Positions 34,134-43,468 are shown, counted from the first letter of the stretch. The stretch: DNA of 64,000 bases from Deltaproteobacteria bacterium (GCA_016214985.1 JACRMM010000049.1:1-64000), one strand, 5' to 3'. Notes: generated by a model from the letters alone, not told the origin. Numbers and translations are program-made.

Positions 34134-35059
34134 GCCGCCTGCTCGCAGCCCTCGTGCTGCTGTTCCTCGCGCTTCCTGCCTGGGCCGACAAGGCCGAGGT
34201 GCTCGGCAAGGACGGGCTCCCGGTGTACTCGTCCCCTTCGGGGAAGAAGCGGCTCGGACAGCTGCCGCCCCAGACGAAGGTCGACGTGGTCGAGGACCGG
34301 GGCGGGGCCGCCAGGGTTCGCGGCCGCGGGCTCGAGGGTTGGGTCAAGCGCAGTCGGCTGCAGATGCTCGAGGAGCCCAAGGCGCCCGCGGCGCCGCCCG
34401 TTCCCGCTCCCGTTCCCGTCTCGGCACCTCCGGCGGTTCCCCCTGCGACCACCGGGGGTTCTCCGCCGCCCGTTGCCCCCGCGCTCCCGCCCGCGGCCCC
34501 TGCGAAGGATCCCGGGACCGACGGCGGGTACCTCGCGAAGTTCGACAAGGAGGAGGGGGCGGCCAAGGTGGACGTCGGGCCGAGCGTCTTCACGGCCGTA
34601 TCCGCGCTGCTGCTCGTCCTTGCCCTGGTGGCCGGCGCCGTCTATCTGATCCGACTCCTTTCCGGGCGGCGCGCCCTGGGCGGGGCGAAGACCAAGGGCA
34701 TCCAGGTGCTCGCCACGCGGCCCCTGGGGCCGCGGCAGGCGCTCCTGCTCGTTGAGGTCGGGGGGGTGCCGCTGCTCCTGGCCCAGGGTGAAGGTATGGT
34801 GAACCTCATCGCCGAGATCCGCGATCCGGAGGCGGTGCGGCGCTTGAACGACCTCTATGGCTTCCGCGAGACCCCGTTCGAAGCCGAGCTTCGAGGCCGC
34901 CTCGATCTGGAGGCAGCGGAGGAGGACACCGAGGTGCGAGCTCGGCCGCCGAGGTCGCCGCGCGCCGAGGCGGGCCCGGTGCCCGAGGAACCGGGGCCCA
35001 GCGTCGAGGACCGGCTCGCCGCGCTTCGGCGGCGGCCGAAGCTCGGTGGAGAGCCGTGA
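34130..35059 (+). CDS. fliO: FliO-type export protein with N-terminal SH3-like domain
   Basis: The 309-residue protein has a signal peptide (1-18), an SH3b-like domain (about 22-76: [27 protein letters not shown]... [11 protein letters not shown]), a Pro-rich linker (about 80-130), one membrane helix (about 155-178) and a C-terminal FliO domain ([37 protein letters not shown]). FliO helps FliP assemble into the export gate. The periplasmic SH3-like part is not in standard FliO and could bind peptidoglycan (inference). The GTG overlaps the fliN stop, and the stop overlaps fliP. Confidence 0.85.
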   Translation: MSRLLAALVLLFLALPAWADKAEVLGKDGLPVYSSPSGKKRLGQLPPQTKVDVVEDRGGAARVRGRGLEGWVKRSRLQMLEEPKAPAAPPVPAPVPVSAPPAVPPATTGGSPPPVAPALPPAAPAKDPGTDGGYLAKFDKEEGAAKVDVGPSVFTAVSALLLVLALVAGAVYLIRLLSGRRALGGAKTKGIQVLATRPLGPRQALLLVEVGGVPLLLAQGEGMVNLIAEIRDPEAVRRLNDLYGFRETPFEAELRGRLDLEAAEEDTEVRARPPRSPRAEAGPVPEEPGPSVEDRLAALRRRPKLGGEP

Positions 35060-35805
35060 GAGGTCTCGGCGCCCGGCTCGTCCCCTTGCTCGCCGTGGCG
35101 GCGACCCCGGCGCTTGGCCAGGAGGGGGTGATCCCGGCGCTGCGTTTTGGCCTCGAACGGGCCCGCGGTCCCCAGGACGTGGCCCTCACCCTGCAGATCG
35201 TCTTCCTCCTCACCGTCCTGACACTCGCCCCGGCGATCCTCCTGCTCCTGACCTCCTTCACTCGGATCGTGGTCGTGCTCTCGTTCCTGCGAAACGCCCT
35301 GGGGACCCAGGCCATGCCGCCGAATCAGGTGCTGGTGGGGCTCGCCCTGTTCCTCACGTTCTTCATCATGGCTCCGACGTGGAACAGCGTGTACTCCGAC
35401 GCCCTGCGCCCCTACCTCGACGGCCAGCTCCCCCAGGCCCAGGCGCTGGAGCGCGCCAAGCCCCCGGTCCAGTCGTTCCTCCTGGCGCACACCCGCGAGA
35501 AGGACATCGCGCTCTTCGTGCGGCTCTCCAAGGGGCCCCGGCCGCGCACGCCCCAGGAGGTGTCGATGGCCGCGCTGATCCCGGCCTTCGTGATCAGTGA
35601 GCTCCGCACCGCGTTCACCATCGGCTTCCTCGTCTACATCCCCTTCGTCATCATCGACATCGTGGTGGCGAGCGTGCTCATGAGCATGGGGATGTTCATG
35701 TTGCCGCCGATGATGGTGAGCCTTCCGTTCAAACTCATCTTCTTCGTGCTCGTCGACGGCTGGCACCTGATCGTGGGGAGCCTGGCCCGAAGCTTCCTCG
35801 AATGA
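35056..35805 (+). CDS. fliP: Flagellar export gate protein FliP
   Basis: FliP is the main ring protein of the export gate (5 copies with FliQ and FliR). The 249-residue product has a signal-like N-terminus and four membrane segments, with the family motifs [40 protein letters not shown] and [25 protein letters not shown]. The GTG overlaps the fliO stop (GTGA). The stop overlaps the ATG of fliQ. Confidence 0.97.
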   Translation: MRGLGARLVPLLAVAATPALGQEGVIPALRFGLERARGPQDVALTLQIVFLLTVLTLAPAILLLLTSFTRIVVVLSFLRNALGTQAMPPNQVLVGLALFLTFFIMAPTWNSVYSDALRPYLDGQLPQAQALERAKPPVQSFLLAHTREKDIALFVRLSKGPRPRTPQEVSMAALIPAFVISELRTAFTIGFLVYIPFVIIDIVVASVLMSMGMFMLPPMMVSLPFKLIFFVLVDGWHLIVGSLARSFLE

Positions 35806-36071
35806 CGCCCGACGACGTCGTCGCCATTGGTCGCCAAGCCCTCGAGATGACCGTGCTCCTCGCGGCGCCGGTGCTCCTCACCTCGCTCGTGGTCGGCGTG
35901 CTGATCAGCATCTTCCAGGCCGTCACCCAGATCCAGGAGCAGACCCTCTCCTTCGTCCCGAAGTTCCTCGCGGTCATCGTTGTCTTCCTCGTCACCCTGC
36001 CCTGGTCCATGGACCTCCTGATCCGCTACACCACCGAGCTCTTCCTGAGCTTCAAGAAGTTCGCGGGGTGA
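35802..36071 (+). CDS. fliQ: Flagellar export gate protein FliQ
   Basis: FliQ is the small two-helix gate protein. At 89 residues it is of normal size. Two membrane hairpins ([23 protein letters not shown] and [16 protein letters not shown]) and the [14 protein letters not shown] motif are diagnostic. The ATG overlaps the end of fliP by 4 bases. A 149-base gap with small hairpins and no gene separates it from fliR. Confidence 0.96.
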   Translation: MTPDDVVAIGRQALEMTVLLAAPVLLTSLVVGVLISIFQAVTQIQEQTLSFVPKFLAVIVVFLVTLPWSMDLLIRYTTELFLSFKKFAG

Positions 36072-36220
36072 GGGGAAGGGCGAGAGAGCTGCCGACGGCT
36101 GCGGCCAGCGGAGGGCGGGGGAAAGGGCGACGGACTCGCCCCACGAGGCGCAGGAGGCGGTGTCGGAGGCAGCCGGGCCGAGCGCCTTCGGCGCGCAGTG
36201 AGGAGGGATAGCCGGCGGCC

Positions 36221-37000
36221 ATGGACCTTCTCGGCATCTCCCAGGCGAAGTTCTTCTCCTTCTTCCTGATCCTGCTCCGGCTGGGGGGGCTGTTCACGTT
36301 CGCTCCCGTCTACGGGACGATGATGCTGCCCATGCGGGTGAAGGCCGCGGCGGTGCTCGGGATCTCCGTGTGCCTGTCGGTGCTGGGTCTCGGCGGCCCG
36401 GTGCCGGTGCCGGCCACGACGTCGGGGCTCGCCTTCTTCGCGGTGCAGGAGGTGCTGCTGGGGTTTCTCCTCGGGTTCGCGACCCGGCTCGTGTTCGCCG
36501 CCGTGGAGTTCGGAGGGCAGCTCGTGGGGCTGCAGATGGGCCTGGGCATCGTGAGCATCCTCGATCCCCAGTTCGAGACCCAGGTCTCGATCCTGAGCCA
36601 GCTCCAGTTCCTTCTGGCCACGCTCTTGTTCCTCGCGGTGGGCGGCGACCGCATGCTCCTGGAGGCGTTCGCGGCCAACCTCGACCGGATTCCACCGGGC
36701 CATCTCGCGCTCAAGGGGCCGGTCCTGGGCGCGCTGGTCACCCTGGCGGGCGAGATCTTCCGGCTCGGTCTCCAGTTGTCGGCGCCGGTGGTCGTGGCCC
36801 TGCTCGCCACGCAGGTGATCCTCGGCGTGTTTGCCCGCTCCATGCCCCAGATGAACATGCTCATCCTCGGGTTCCCCCTGCAGATCCTGTTCGGGTTCGG
36901 GGTGCTGGGCTTCGCCCTGCCGCACTGGAGCCGGACGCTCGTGCGCGCCTTCTCCGAGATGTTCGAGGCGCTTCGCGGCCTCGCGGCCCTGCTCCATTGA
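36221..37000 (+). CDS. fliR: Flagellar export gate protein FliR
   Basis: FliR closes the FliP ring of the export gate. The 259-residue protein has six membrane helices and the family's TFAPVYGTMMLPMRVKAAAVLGISV and GEIFRLGLQLSAPVVVALLATQVILGVFARSMPQMNMLILGFPLQI segments. The ATG is preceded by GGAGGGATAG, GGAGG about 14 bases upstream. It is separated from fliQ by 149 non-coding bases. flhB follows 12 bases later. Confidence 0.96.
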   Translation: MDLLGISQAKFFSFFLILLRLGGLFTFAPVYGTMMLPMRVKAAAVLGISVCLSVLGLGGPVPVPATTSGLAFFAVQEVLLGFLLGFATRLVFAAVEFGGQLVGLQMGLGIVSILDPQFETQVSILSQLQFLLATLLFLAVGGDRMLLEAFAANLDRIPPGHLALKGPVLGALVTLAGEIFRLGLQLSAPVVVALLATQVILGVFARSMPQMNMLILGFPLQILFGFGVLGFALPHWSRTLVRAFSEMFEALRGLAALLH

Positions 37001-37012
37001 AGCGGGTGAACC

Positions 37013-38083
37013 GTGGCCGGTGAAGATCAGGAGAAGACCGAGTCCGCGACCCCGAAGCGACGGCGAGAGGCCCGGGAAGAGGGCCAGGTGGCCCGCAGCC
37101 CGGAGGTGGCGACCGCGTTCGTCCTCGGAGCCGGAGTGCTGGGCTTGTGGATCGGCGCCGGTTCGATGTACGCGGAGCTCGCGGCCCTGACCCGGGAGAC
37201 CCTGGGCCGAATCGCCCACCCGGAGATCACCCGCGACGGGATGGCGGCCCTGACCGTCCAGGTCGCCGGTGCGCTCGTCCGCTCCATTCTCCCGGTGCTG
37301 GTCGCCGGGGTCATCGGCGGCCTCGCCGGCAACCTCCTCCAGGTGGGGTTCGCCGTCTCCAGCAAGGCCCTCGGCCCCAATCTGGGCCGCCTCAACCCGA
37401 TCTCCGGCTTCCAGAACCTGTTCCAGAAGGCCAAGATCGTCGACCTGCTAAAGACCTTCCTCAAGGTCGGCATCATCGGCTGGGCGGCGTACCTCGCCGT
37501 GAAGGGAAAATGGGGCGAATTCCCCTACCTCTCCGACCTGCCGCCCCGCGCCCTGCTGGTCTACATCCTCGACCTGGCGTACCGGATCTTGAAGAACTGC
37601 CTCATCGTCTACCTCTTCATCGCGCTGCTCGACTACGGGTTCCAGCGCTGGCAGTTCGAACAGAAGATCAAGATGACCAAGGAGGAGGTGAAGGAGGAGT
37701 ACAAGGAGACCGAGGGGGACCCGCTGATCAAGAGCCGCATCCGGAGCCTCCAGCGGGAGATGGCACGGCGGCGCATGATGGCCGAGGTGCCGCGCTCCGA
37801 CGTCGTCATCACCAACCCCACGCACTACGCGGTGGCCCTTCGCTACGAGGTCGGGGAGATGGCCGCGCCCCAGGTGGTGGCCAAGGGCGCCGACCTCGTG
37901 GCGCAGAAGATCATCGGCGTCGCGCAGGAGCACCGTGTCCCCCTCTACCAGGACCCCCCGGTGGCGCGGGCCCTCTACCGTGCCGCCGACGTGGGGGATC
38001 CGATCCCCGCCGACCTGTTCCAGGCGGTCGCCGAAATCCTGGCGTACGTGTACCGGCTCAAGGGAGTGCGTCCCGAGAGGTGA
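37013..38083 (+). CDS. flhB: Export-switch protein FlhB
   Basis: FlhB switches export from hook to filament substrates by cleaving itself in the NPTH loop, seen at residues 268-271 (VVITNPTHYAVAL). The 356-residue product has a basic N-terminus (SATPKRRREAREEGQVARS), four membrane helices between 35 and 210 and a cytoplasmic domain ending VAEILAYVYRLKG. A small free-standing copy of the C-terminal domain (FhlB-like) is encoded at 46274-46552. GTG start after GGTGAACC, weak ribosome binding site. Confidence 0.97.
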   Translation: MAGEDQEKTESATPKRRREAREEGQVARSPEVATAFVLGAGVLGLWIGAGSMYAELAALTRETLGRIAHPEITRDGMAALTVQVAGALVRSILPVLVAGVIGGLAGNLLQVGFAVSSKALGPNLGRLNPISGFQNLFQKAKIVDLLKTFLKVGIIGWAAYLAVKGKWGEFPYLSDLPPRALLVYILDLAYRILKNCLIVYLFIALLDYGFQRWQFEQKIKMTKEEVKEEYKETEGDPLIKSRIRSLQREMARRRMMAEVPRSDVVITNPTHYAVALRYEVGEMAAPQVVAKGADLVAQKIIGVAQEHRVPLYQDPPVARALYRAADVGDPIPADLFQAVAEILAYVYRLKGVRPER

Positions 38084-38116
38084 GGGTGCCCATCGGCCCG
38101 GTGCGTCAAAAAAGAG

Positions 38117-38144
38117 TCAAGTCCCGAATCCCTCTTGCCGATCA
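38117..38144 (+). promoter_or_regulatory. Sigma-28-type promoter before cheB
   Basis: TCAAGTCC, 12 bases, GCCGATCA. The -10 element matches GCCGATAA in 7 of 8 positions and the -35 in 5 of 8; the spacer is one base longer than in enteric promoters. It lies 42 bases before the cheB GTG, in the only sizeable gap before the chemotaxis operon, so it is a good candidate for its promoter. Confidence 0.55.
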
Positions 38145-38186
38145 GCTACGACAGCTCCCCTCAGGCGCGTCCGGAAGGAGTTCGTC

Positions 38187-39266
38187 GTGGTCCGAGTGCT
38201 CGTCGTGGATGATTCGGCGTTCATGCGCAAGGCTCTGTCGAAGATGCTGGAGGCGGACCCGGAGATCCAGGTCGTCGGCACCGCCCGCGACGGCTTCGAG
38301 GCTCTGGAGAAGGTCGCCGCCCTCGACCCCGATCTCGTGACCCTGGACGTGGACATGCCGCGCCTGGGGGGGCTGGAGACGCTCCAGCGCCTCATGGCCG
38401 AGTTCCCGAGGCCGGTCGTCATGGTGTCGAGCATGACGAGCGAGGGCGCCGAGATTACGCTTCAGGCGCTCGATCTCGGTGCCCTCGACTACCTGCCGAA
38501 GCAGATCGACGGCAACCTCCTCGACATCGTGCGGCTCGAACGCACCCTGTGCGAAAAGGTGAAGACGCTGGCCCGGCGCAGGGTTCGGCCCTCGACCGGC
38601 CGCCCGCCGCCGGTTCCGCCGCCGCGTCCCGTTCCGACCCCCCTTCGTCCTGCCTCCCCGAGCACCGAGACGCGCGCTTCGGTGCGGCGATTGGGTCCGG
38701 CGCGCCTCGTGGTGGTGGGAGCGTCGACCGGGGGCCCTCCGGCTCTGCAGACCTTCTTCTCGGGACTCTCCTCCGGCTTCCCGACCTCGGTCGTCGTGGT
38801 CCAGCACATGCCCAAGGCCTTCACAGGCCCCTTCGCCAAGCGTCTGAGCCAGGCGGGGCCCCTCGAGGTGAAGGAGGCGGAGTCCGGCGACCGCCTGGAG
38901 CCCGGCCGGGGGTTCGTGGCGCCGGGTGGAACGCACCTCGTGGTCCGCCGGGAGGGAGGAGGGCTCGTGCTCCACCTCAGCGACCAACCCGCGGATTCGA
39001 TTCACAAGCCGAGCGTCGACGTGATGTTTCGCTCCTTCGCCGACGTGGTCGGTGGGGGTGTGCTCGCGGTCGTGCTCACGGGCATGGGGTCGGACGGTCT
39101 CGAGGGGGTACGGTCCCTGAAGGCGAAGGGGTGCAGCGCCATCGCCCAGGATGCGGAGAGCTGCGTGGTCTTCGGCATGCCGCGGGCTATCGTCGAGGCC
39201 GGCCTCGCCGACGCGGTGCTCCCCATGGGCCGGATCGCCTCGGCGGTGGAAGGGGCCCTGGAATGA
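38187..39266 (+). CDS. cheB: Chemotaxis methylesterase/deamidase CheB
   Basis: CheB removes methyl groups from chemoreceptors. The 359-residue protein has a receiver domain with D54 (VTLDVDMP), a Pro-rich linker (about 136-165) and the esterase domain with S180 (VVGASTGGPPAL), H207 (VVQHMPKAF) and the final Asp in LTGMGSDGLEG. The GTG at 38187 has GGAAGGAG 6 bases upstream, which settles the start. It opens a nine-gene operon of closely spaced or overlapping genes. No receptor gene is in the window. Confidence 0.96.
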   Translation: MVRVLVVDDSAFMRKALSKMLEADPEIQVVGTARDGFEALEKVAALDPDLVTLDVDMPRLGGLETLQRLMAEFPRPVVMVSSMTSEGAEITLQALDLGALDYLPKQIDGNLLDIVRLERTLCEKVKTLARRRVRPSTGRPPPVPPPRPVPTPLRPASPSTETRASVRRLGPARLVVVGASTGGPPALQTFFSGLSSGFPTSVVVVQHMPKAFTGPFAKRLSQAGPLEVKEAESGDRLEPGRGFVAPGGTHLVVRREGGGLVLHLSDQPADSIHKPSVDVMFRSFADVVGGGVLAVVLTGMGSDGLEGVRSLKAKGCSAIAQDAESCVVFGMPRAIVEAGLADAVLPMGRIASAVEGALE

Positions 39267-39330
39267 GGGCCGCCCCGCCGCTCCGGGCTCGGGGCTCCTG
39301 GCAGGGACCCGCGAACGCCGGGGAGCGGGC

Positions 39331-40248
39331 GTGAGTGAGGCGGCGGCGCACCTGCCGTGCCCTCAGGCTCCGCCCCTGTCGGACGAGGACTTCGGCGTGC
39401 TGCACGACTTCGTCTACGACCGCAGCGGTCTGTGCTTCGGCGCCGGCAAGAGGTTCTTCTTCGAGAGCCGTGTCCACCGCCGGCTCCACGCGCGGGGGCT
39501 CGACAGCGCGTGGGAGTACCGGGCCGTACTCCGATCGCCGGACCAGGGCCCGGCGGAGCTCTTGGAGCTGCTCGACGTGTTGACGACCCACGAGACGAGC
39601 TTCTTCCGCGGCGAGGCACAGATCGCCGCCTTCCGCCGGACCGTGGTGCCAGAGGTCCTCGGGAGGCGGCGCCGGGGCGATCTCCCGTGCCTGCAGATCT
39701 GGAGCGCCGCGTGCTCGTCCGGAGAGGAGCCCTACACGCTCGCCATGGTGCTGCTCGAGGCGCTCGGCAGCGAGGCCCGTCGCTGGAAGATTCGAATCGT
39801 CGGCAGCGACGTGGCGAAGAGCGTCCTGGAGAGGGCGCACCAGGCGGTATACAGCCAATACAGTCTGCGCAACACGCCGCCCTACTTTGTGCAGAAGTAC
39901 TTCGACGTCGCAGGGCGCGATGCCTTTCAGGTCAAGCCCGCGGTGCGCAGCCTCGTGGAGTTCCGGCTCGTCAACTTCGCCGACGATGCCCGAATGCGGG
40001 CGATGGGAGAGTTCCAGATCGTCTTCTGCCGAAATGCCTTGATCTACTTCGACGAGGCCGCGAAGGCGCGCTTCGTCTCTCATTTTGTCCATGCCCTGGA
40101 ACCAGGAGGGTATCTCTTCCTGGGCCACTCGGAGTCGCTCCACCACGTGTGCGACGACCTGCACCTCGTCAGCTTCCCCGGTGCCATGGCGTACCGGCGC
40201 CCGGAGGAGGGCGCCCACAGGAGAGAACCATGGACGTCGACGCGGTAA
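39331..40248 (+). CDS. cheR: Chemoreceptor methyltransferase CheR (copy 1)
   Basis: CheR methylates receptor glutamates with S-adenosylmethionine. The 305-residue protein has the N-terminal helical domain, the THETSFFRGE segment, the SAM-binding IWSAACSSGEEPYTLAM and the FCRNALIYFD motif. The GTG at 39331 follows GGGGAG; its 3' end overlaps cheA by 19 bases. A second CheR is encoded four genes later at 43469. Such pairs often split work between receptors or pathways (inference). Confidence 0.94.
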   Translation: MSEAAAHLPCPQAPPLSDEDFGVLHDFVYDRSGLCFGAGKRFFFESRVHRRLHARGLDSAWEYRAVLRSPDQGPAELLELLDVLTTHETSFFRGEAQIAAFRRTVVPEVLGRRRRGDLPCLQIWSAACSSGEEPYTLAMVLLEALGSEARRWKIRIVGSDVAKSVLERAHQAVYSQYSLRNTPPYFVQKYFDVAGRDAFQVKPAVRSLVEFRLVNFADDARMRAMGEFQIVFCRNALIYFDEAAKARFVSHFVHALEPGGYLFLGHSESLHHVCDDLHLVSFPGAMAYRRPEEGAHRREPWTSTR

Positions 40249-42494
40249 CACCCGATCTCGCGGAGCTCCTTCCGGACTACCTGGCCGACGCCAAAGAGTG
40301 CCTGGACAAGGTCTCGGCGATCCTGCTCGCCCTGGACCGCGGCGAGACCGACCCGGAGTTCGTGGGCGAGTTGTTTCGCCAGATGCACATCATCAAGGGC
40401 GGATCCGGCCTGATGGGGTTCGCGGTCGTGGGCACGGTGGCCCACGCGGCCGAGGACCTCCTGGGTGCCGTCAAGCGGGGGGTGCTCGAGCTGGGGCCGC
40501 GCCTCGCACCGGGCCTGCTGGAGGCGCACGACACCCTGAAGATCCTCCTCGAGGAGCTGGAGTCACAGGGTGCCACGCGCACCGATCCGGCCCAGGCCGT
40601 GGCCCGACTCCAGGCCCTTCTAAGCGGTGAGGAGGTCTCCGCCGAACCCCCGCCGGTGCCGGCTCCGGCGCCCGAGGTCGCTGTGCCGAGCGCGCCCGAC
40701 GGGGAGAACGACGAGGTGATCCGAGAGTTCTTCCTCGAGTCCGGGGAGCTCGTCGAGGAGCTCGACCAGGACCTCGTGGCCCTCGAGGAGAGCCCCGACG
40801 ACAAGGAGCTCCTCAACAAGATCTTCCGAGCCGCCCACACGCTGAAGGGGTCCTCGTCGTTCCTGGGGTTCCGGGAGATCAGCGAGGTGACCCATCGGGT
40901 GGAGGACCTCTTCAACAAGCTGCGGCGCGACGAGATGGTCCTGACGCCCGAGGCCATGGACGTGATCCTGGAGGCTGTGGACCGGGTCAAACGGTTGCTC
41001 GGTGCGGCTCAGGCCGGGGAGGCGCCGCCTCCGGTCGACGACCTGCTTCGCGCGCTCATCGAGGCGTCCGAAGCCGGCCGGCCCCGGAAGCTCGGTGAGA
41101 TCCTCGTAGAGGACGAGGGGGTTCCGGCGCACGTGATCCAGGAAGCGCTCCGAACCCAGGACGCCGGCAAGCCTCTGGGCCAGCGCTTGGTGGAGAGCGC
41201 GGCCGTGGCCGCTGAGGCCGTGGAGCGCAGCCTCGCCAAGCAGACACGCCAGAGGGCGCCCGCGGCCCAGGCGGACCAGACCGTACGGGTGGATGTCGAG
41301 CGCCTGGACGCCCTCATGAACCTCGTCGGTGAGCTCGTCTTGGGCAAGAACCGGCTCGCCCTGCTGAGGGCTCAGATGGAGGAGCGGTGGGAGGGCGACG
41401 ACATGATCGAGCAGCTCGGGGAGACGGCCTCGCAGCTCGATCTCGTGGCCTCGGACCTCCAACTCGCCGTCATGAAGACCCGACTGGTGCCCATCGACAA
41501 GGTGTTTCGCAAGTTTCCCCGGATGGTCCGCGACCTCGCCCGGTCCCTGAAGAAGGAGATGCGCCTCGAAATTCAGGGAGAAGGCACGGAGCTGGACAAG
41601 TCGGTGGTGGAGGTCATCGGTGACCCCCTGGTCCACCTCATCCGCAACTCCGCCGACCACGGGATCGAGGACCCGGACGAGCGCGCTCGGGCGGGCAAGC
41701 CCCGGGAAGGACGGATTCGTCTCTCCGCGTGCCACGAGGGCAACCACATCGTGGTGGCCGTGGAGGATGACGGGAAGGGGATGGACCCGGAAGTGCTCAA
41801 GCGCAAGGCCATCGAGAAGGGGATCATCACCGCCCAGGAAGCTGCGGTGATGACGGTGCGCGATGCGCTGCACCTGATCTTCGCGCCCGGGTTCTCCACC
41901 GCCACGACGGTCACCAACGTCAGCGGCCGAGGGGTCGGGATGGACGTCGTGAAGACGAATATCCAGCAGGTCAACGGGCTCGTGGAGATCGAGTCGGCGC
42001 CCGGCCAGGGCACGAGGGTCGAGGTGAAGATCCCGCTCACCCTCGCCATCATCCAGGCGCTGCTGGTGCGCACCGGCCACGAGGTGTACGCCGTGCCCCT
42101 CGTGAGCGTGGTGGAGACCGTGCGCATTGACGCCCACGAGGTGAAGACCGTGGACCGGTGCCCGGTGCTTCGGCTTCGAGACCATGTGATGCCGCTCCTG
42201 TGGCTCCACGAGGTCTTCCGCGTGCCGTGCGAGCGCAGCGTCGCCGACAGCCGGCGGTACGTCGTCGTGCTGGGGATCGCAGAGAAGCGGGTGGGCCTCG
42301 TCGTCGACGGCCTGGTGGGTGAGGAAGAGGTCGTGATCAAGAACCTGGGCAACTACCTCACCGAAGTGCCCGGCATCGCCGGCGCGACGATCCGGGGCGA
42401 CGGCCGCGTCACCCTCATCGTGGACGTGACCCAGGTGCTGGAGCTCGCGGCGCGCACCCGCTCCGGGCGCGGGTTCACGGCCGCGGCGGCGTGA
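40230..42494 (+). CDS. cheA: Chemotaxis histidine kinase CheA with two HPt domains
   Basis: The 754-residue CheA has two HPt domains: H53 in MHIIKGGSG and H203 in AHTLKGSSS. A short segment (about 286-337: KLGEILVEDEGVPAHVIQEALRTQ, GKPLGQRLVE) resembles the MshEN/type II secretion ATPase N-terminal repeat and replaces the usual CheY-binding P2 domain. The dimerisation helices, ATPase (HLIRNSADHGIED, DDGKGMD, GRGVGMDVV) and a CheW-like C-terminal domain follow. The ATG at 40230 follows GGAGAG. It overlaps cheR, so translation is coupled. Confidence 0.95.
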   Translation: MDVDAVTPDLAELLPDYLADAKECLDKVSAILLALDRGETDPEFVGELFRQMHIIKGGSGLMGFAVVGTVAHAAEDLLGAVKRGVLELGPRLAPGLLEAHDTLKILLEELESQGATRTDPAQAVARLQALLSGEEVSAEPPPVPAPAPEVAVPSAPDGENDEVIREFFLESGELVEELDQDLVALEESPDDKELLNKIFRAAHTLKGSSSFLGFREISEVTHRVEDLFNKLRRDEMVLTPEAMDVILEAVDRVKRLLGAAQAGEAPPPVDDLLRALIEASEAGRPRKLGEILVEDEGVPAHVIQEALRTQDAGKPLGQRLVESAAVAAEAVERSLAKQTRQRAPAAQADQTVRVDVERLDALMNLVGELVLGKNRLALLRAQMEERWEGDDMIEQLGETASQLDLVASDLQLAVMKTRLVPIDKVFRKFPRMVRDLARSLKKEMRLEIQGEGTELDKSVVEVIGDPLVHLIRNSADHGIEDPDERARAGKPREGRIRLSACHEGNHIVVAVEDDGKGMDPEVLKRKAIEKGIITAQEAAVMTVRDALHLIFAPGFSTATTVTNVSGRGVGMDVVKTNIQQVNGLVEIESAPGQGTRVEVKIPLTLAIIQALLVRTGHEVYAVPLVSVVETVRIDAHEVKTVDRCPVLRLRDHVMPLLWLHEVFRVPCERSVADSRRYVVVLGIAEKRVGLVVDGLVGEEEVVIKNLGNYLTEVPGIAGATIRGDGRVTLIVDVTQVLELAARTRSGRGFTAAAA

Positions 42495-42504
42495 GGGGTC
42501 GGGC

Positions 42505-43428
42505 GTGACTGCGGTCCGCGCCAGCGCCGGGGCCCTTCCGGAGCCCCTCTCGAGAGGGTCAACGGTGTTTCTCGCCCGGGCGCACGCCCTGATCCGGATC
42601 AAGGAGGCCTTGGAGAAGGCGGCGGCCGTGGACGTGAGGCTCGTGCTGTACGGGGAGACAGGAGTGGGCAAGTTCCACGCCGCTCGCTACCTGCACGCCC
42701 GGAGCCCTCGGGCCCTGGCACCCCTGGTGCGCCTCCCCCTGCGGGATCCCCGAGCCCTGTCGACCCTCTCCGATCCGTCCTTCGCGGCGTCCGTTGCCGG
42801 AGGGACGCTCGTCTTGGAGGCTGTGGACGAGGCCCCTGCAGAGTTGCAGGCGTACCTCGTGTCCGCCCTGGAGGAGTGGGGCGCGTCCGAGGACGAAGGG
42901 CCGGCGCCGGTGAGGGTCGTGGCCACGGCGCAACAGGACCTCGCGGTCCTCGAGGCGGCCGGGTCCTTCCGGAGAGACCTCCACTTCCTCCTCGACGTCT
43001 TCCCGCTGGCGCTCCCCCCGCTCCGCCAGCGGGCCGAGGAGGTGGGGCTCTTCTTGGAGCACTTCCATGGGCGGCTGGCCCCCGGCAAACCCGTGCCCAC
43101 CGCGCCGGAGGGATTCCTGGAGCAGGCTGCGGCGTATGCATGGCCCGGAAATCTCCGAGAGCTGCTCAACCTCGTGGCGTCGTCGGTGGCCGTCACCGCC
43201 GGGGATCACTGGGCGCTTCCCCGGCTGCTGCCCCGCCACGGCGAGAGCCCGGAGCCGGCCCCCTTCTACCAGGCCAAGCGCGAGTTCGAGGCTGGCTACG
43301 TCCGGCGTCTGCTGCTTCTGACCGCCGGAAACGTCTCGCGGGCGGCGGAGATCGCGGGCAAGGCACGAAAGGACTTCTACGCGCTCCTCTCCCGAAACGG
43401 TATCGATCCTGCGGAGTTTCGGCGATGA
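42505..43428 (+). CDS. Degenerate NtrC-like AAA+ protein without GAFTGA loop
   Basis: The 307-residue product looks like a sigma-54 activator central domain plus a Fis-type helix-turn-helix, with no receiver. Walker A is GETGVGK (50-56), Walker B-like is GTLVLEAVDE (Asp replaced by Glu), and WPGNLREL is at 213-220; the helix-turn-helix is GNVSRAAEIAGKARKDFYALL (275-295). The stretch that should carry the GAFTGA sigma-54 loop is shortened (about residues 80-95) and no such motif exists. It therefore cannot open sigma-54 promoters in the normal way. It sits between cheA and a second cheR; a regulator of chemotaxis or flagellar gene expression is the likely role, but this is inference. Confidence 0.82.
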   Translation: MTAVRASAGALPEPLSRGSTVFLARAHALIRIKEALEKAAAVDVRLVLYGETGVGKFHAARYLHARSPRALAPLVRLPLRDPRALSTLSDPSFAASVAGGTLVLEAVDEAPAELQAYLVSALEEWGASEDEGPAPVRVVATAQQDLAVLEAAGSFRRDLHFLLDVFPLALPPLRQRAEEVGLFLEHFHGRLAPGKPVPTAPEGFLEQAAAYAWPGNLRELLNLVASSVAVTAGDHWALPRLLPRHGESPEPAPFYQAKREFEAGYVRRLLLLTAGNVSRAAEIAGKARKDFYALLSRNGIDPAEFRR

Positions 43429-43468
43429 GGGCGAGTCTGCGCGACGATCGGGCCGGCGGGGCGCGGGA

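Noticed and set aside
36072..36220. Small hairpins in the fliQ-fliR gap as a regulatory RNA or riboswitch
   Set aside because: Short 5-6 base GC stems are expected by chance at this base composition; no known RNA family pattern is seen.
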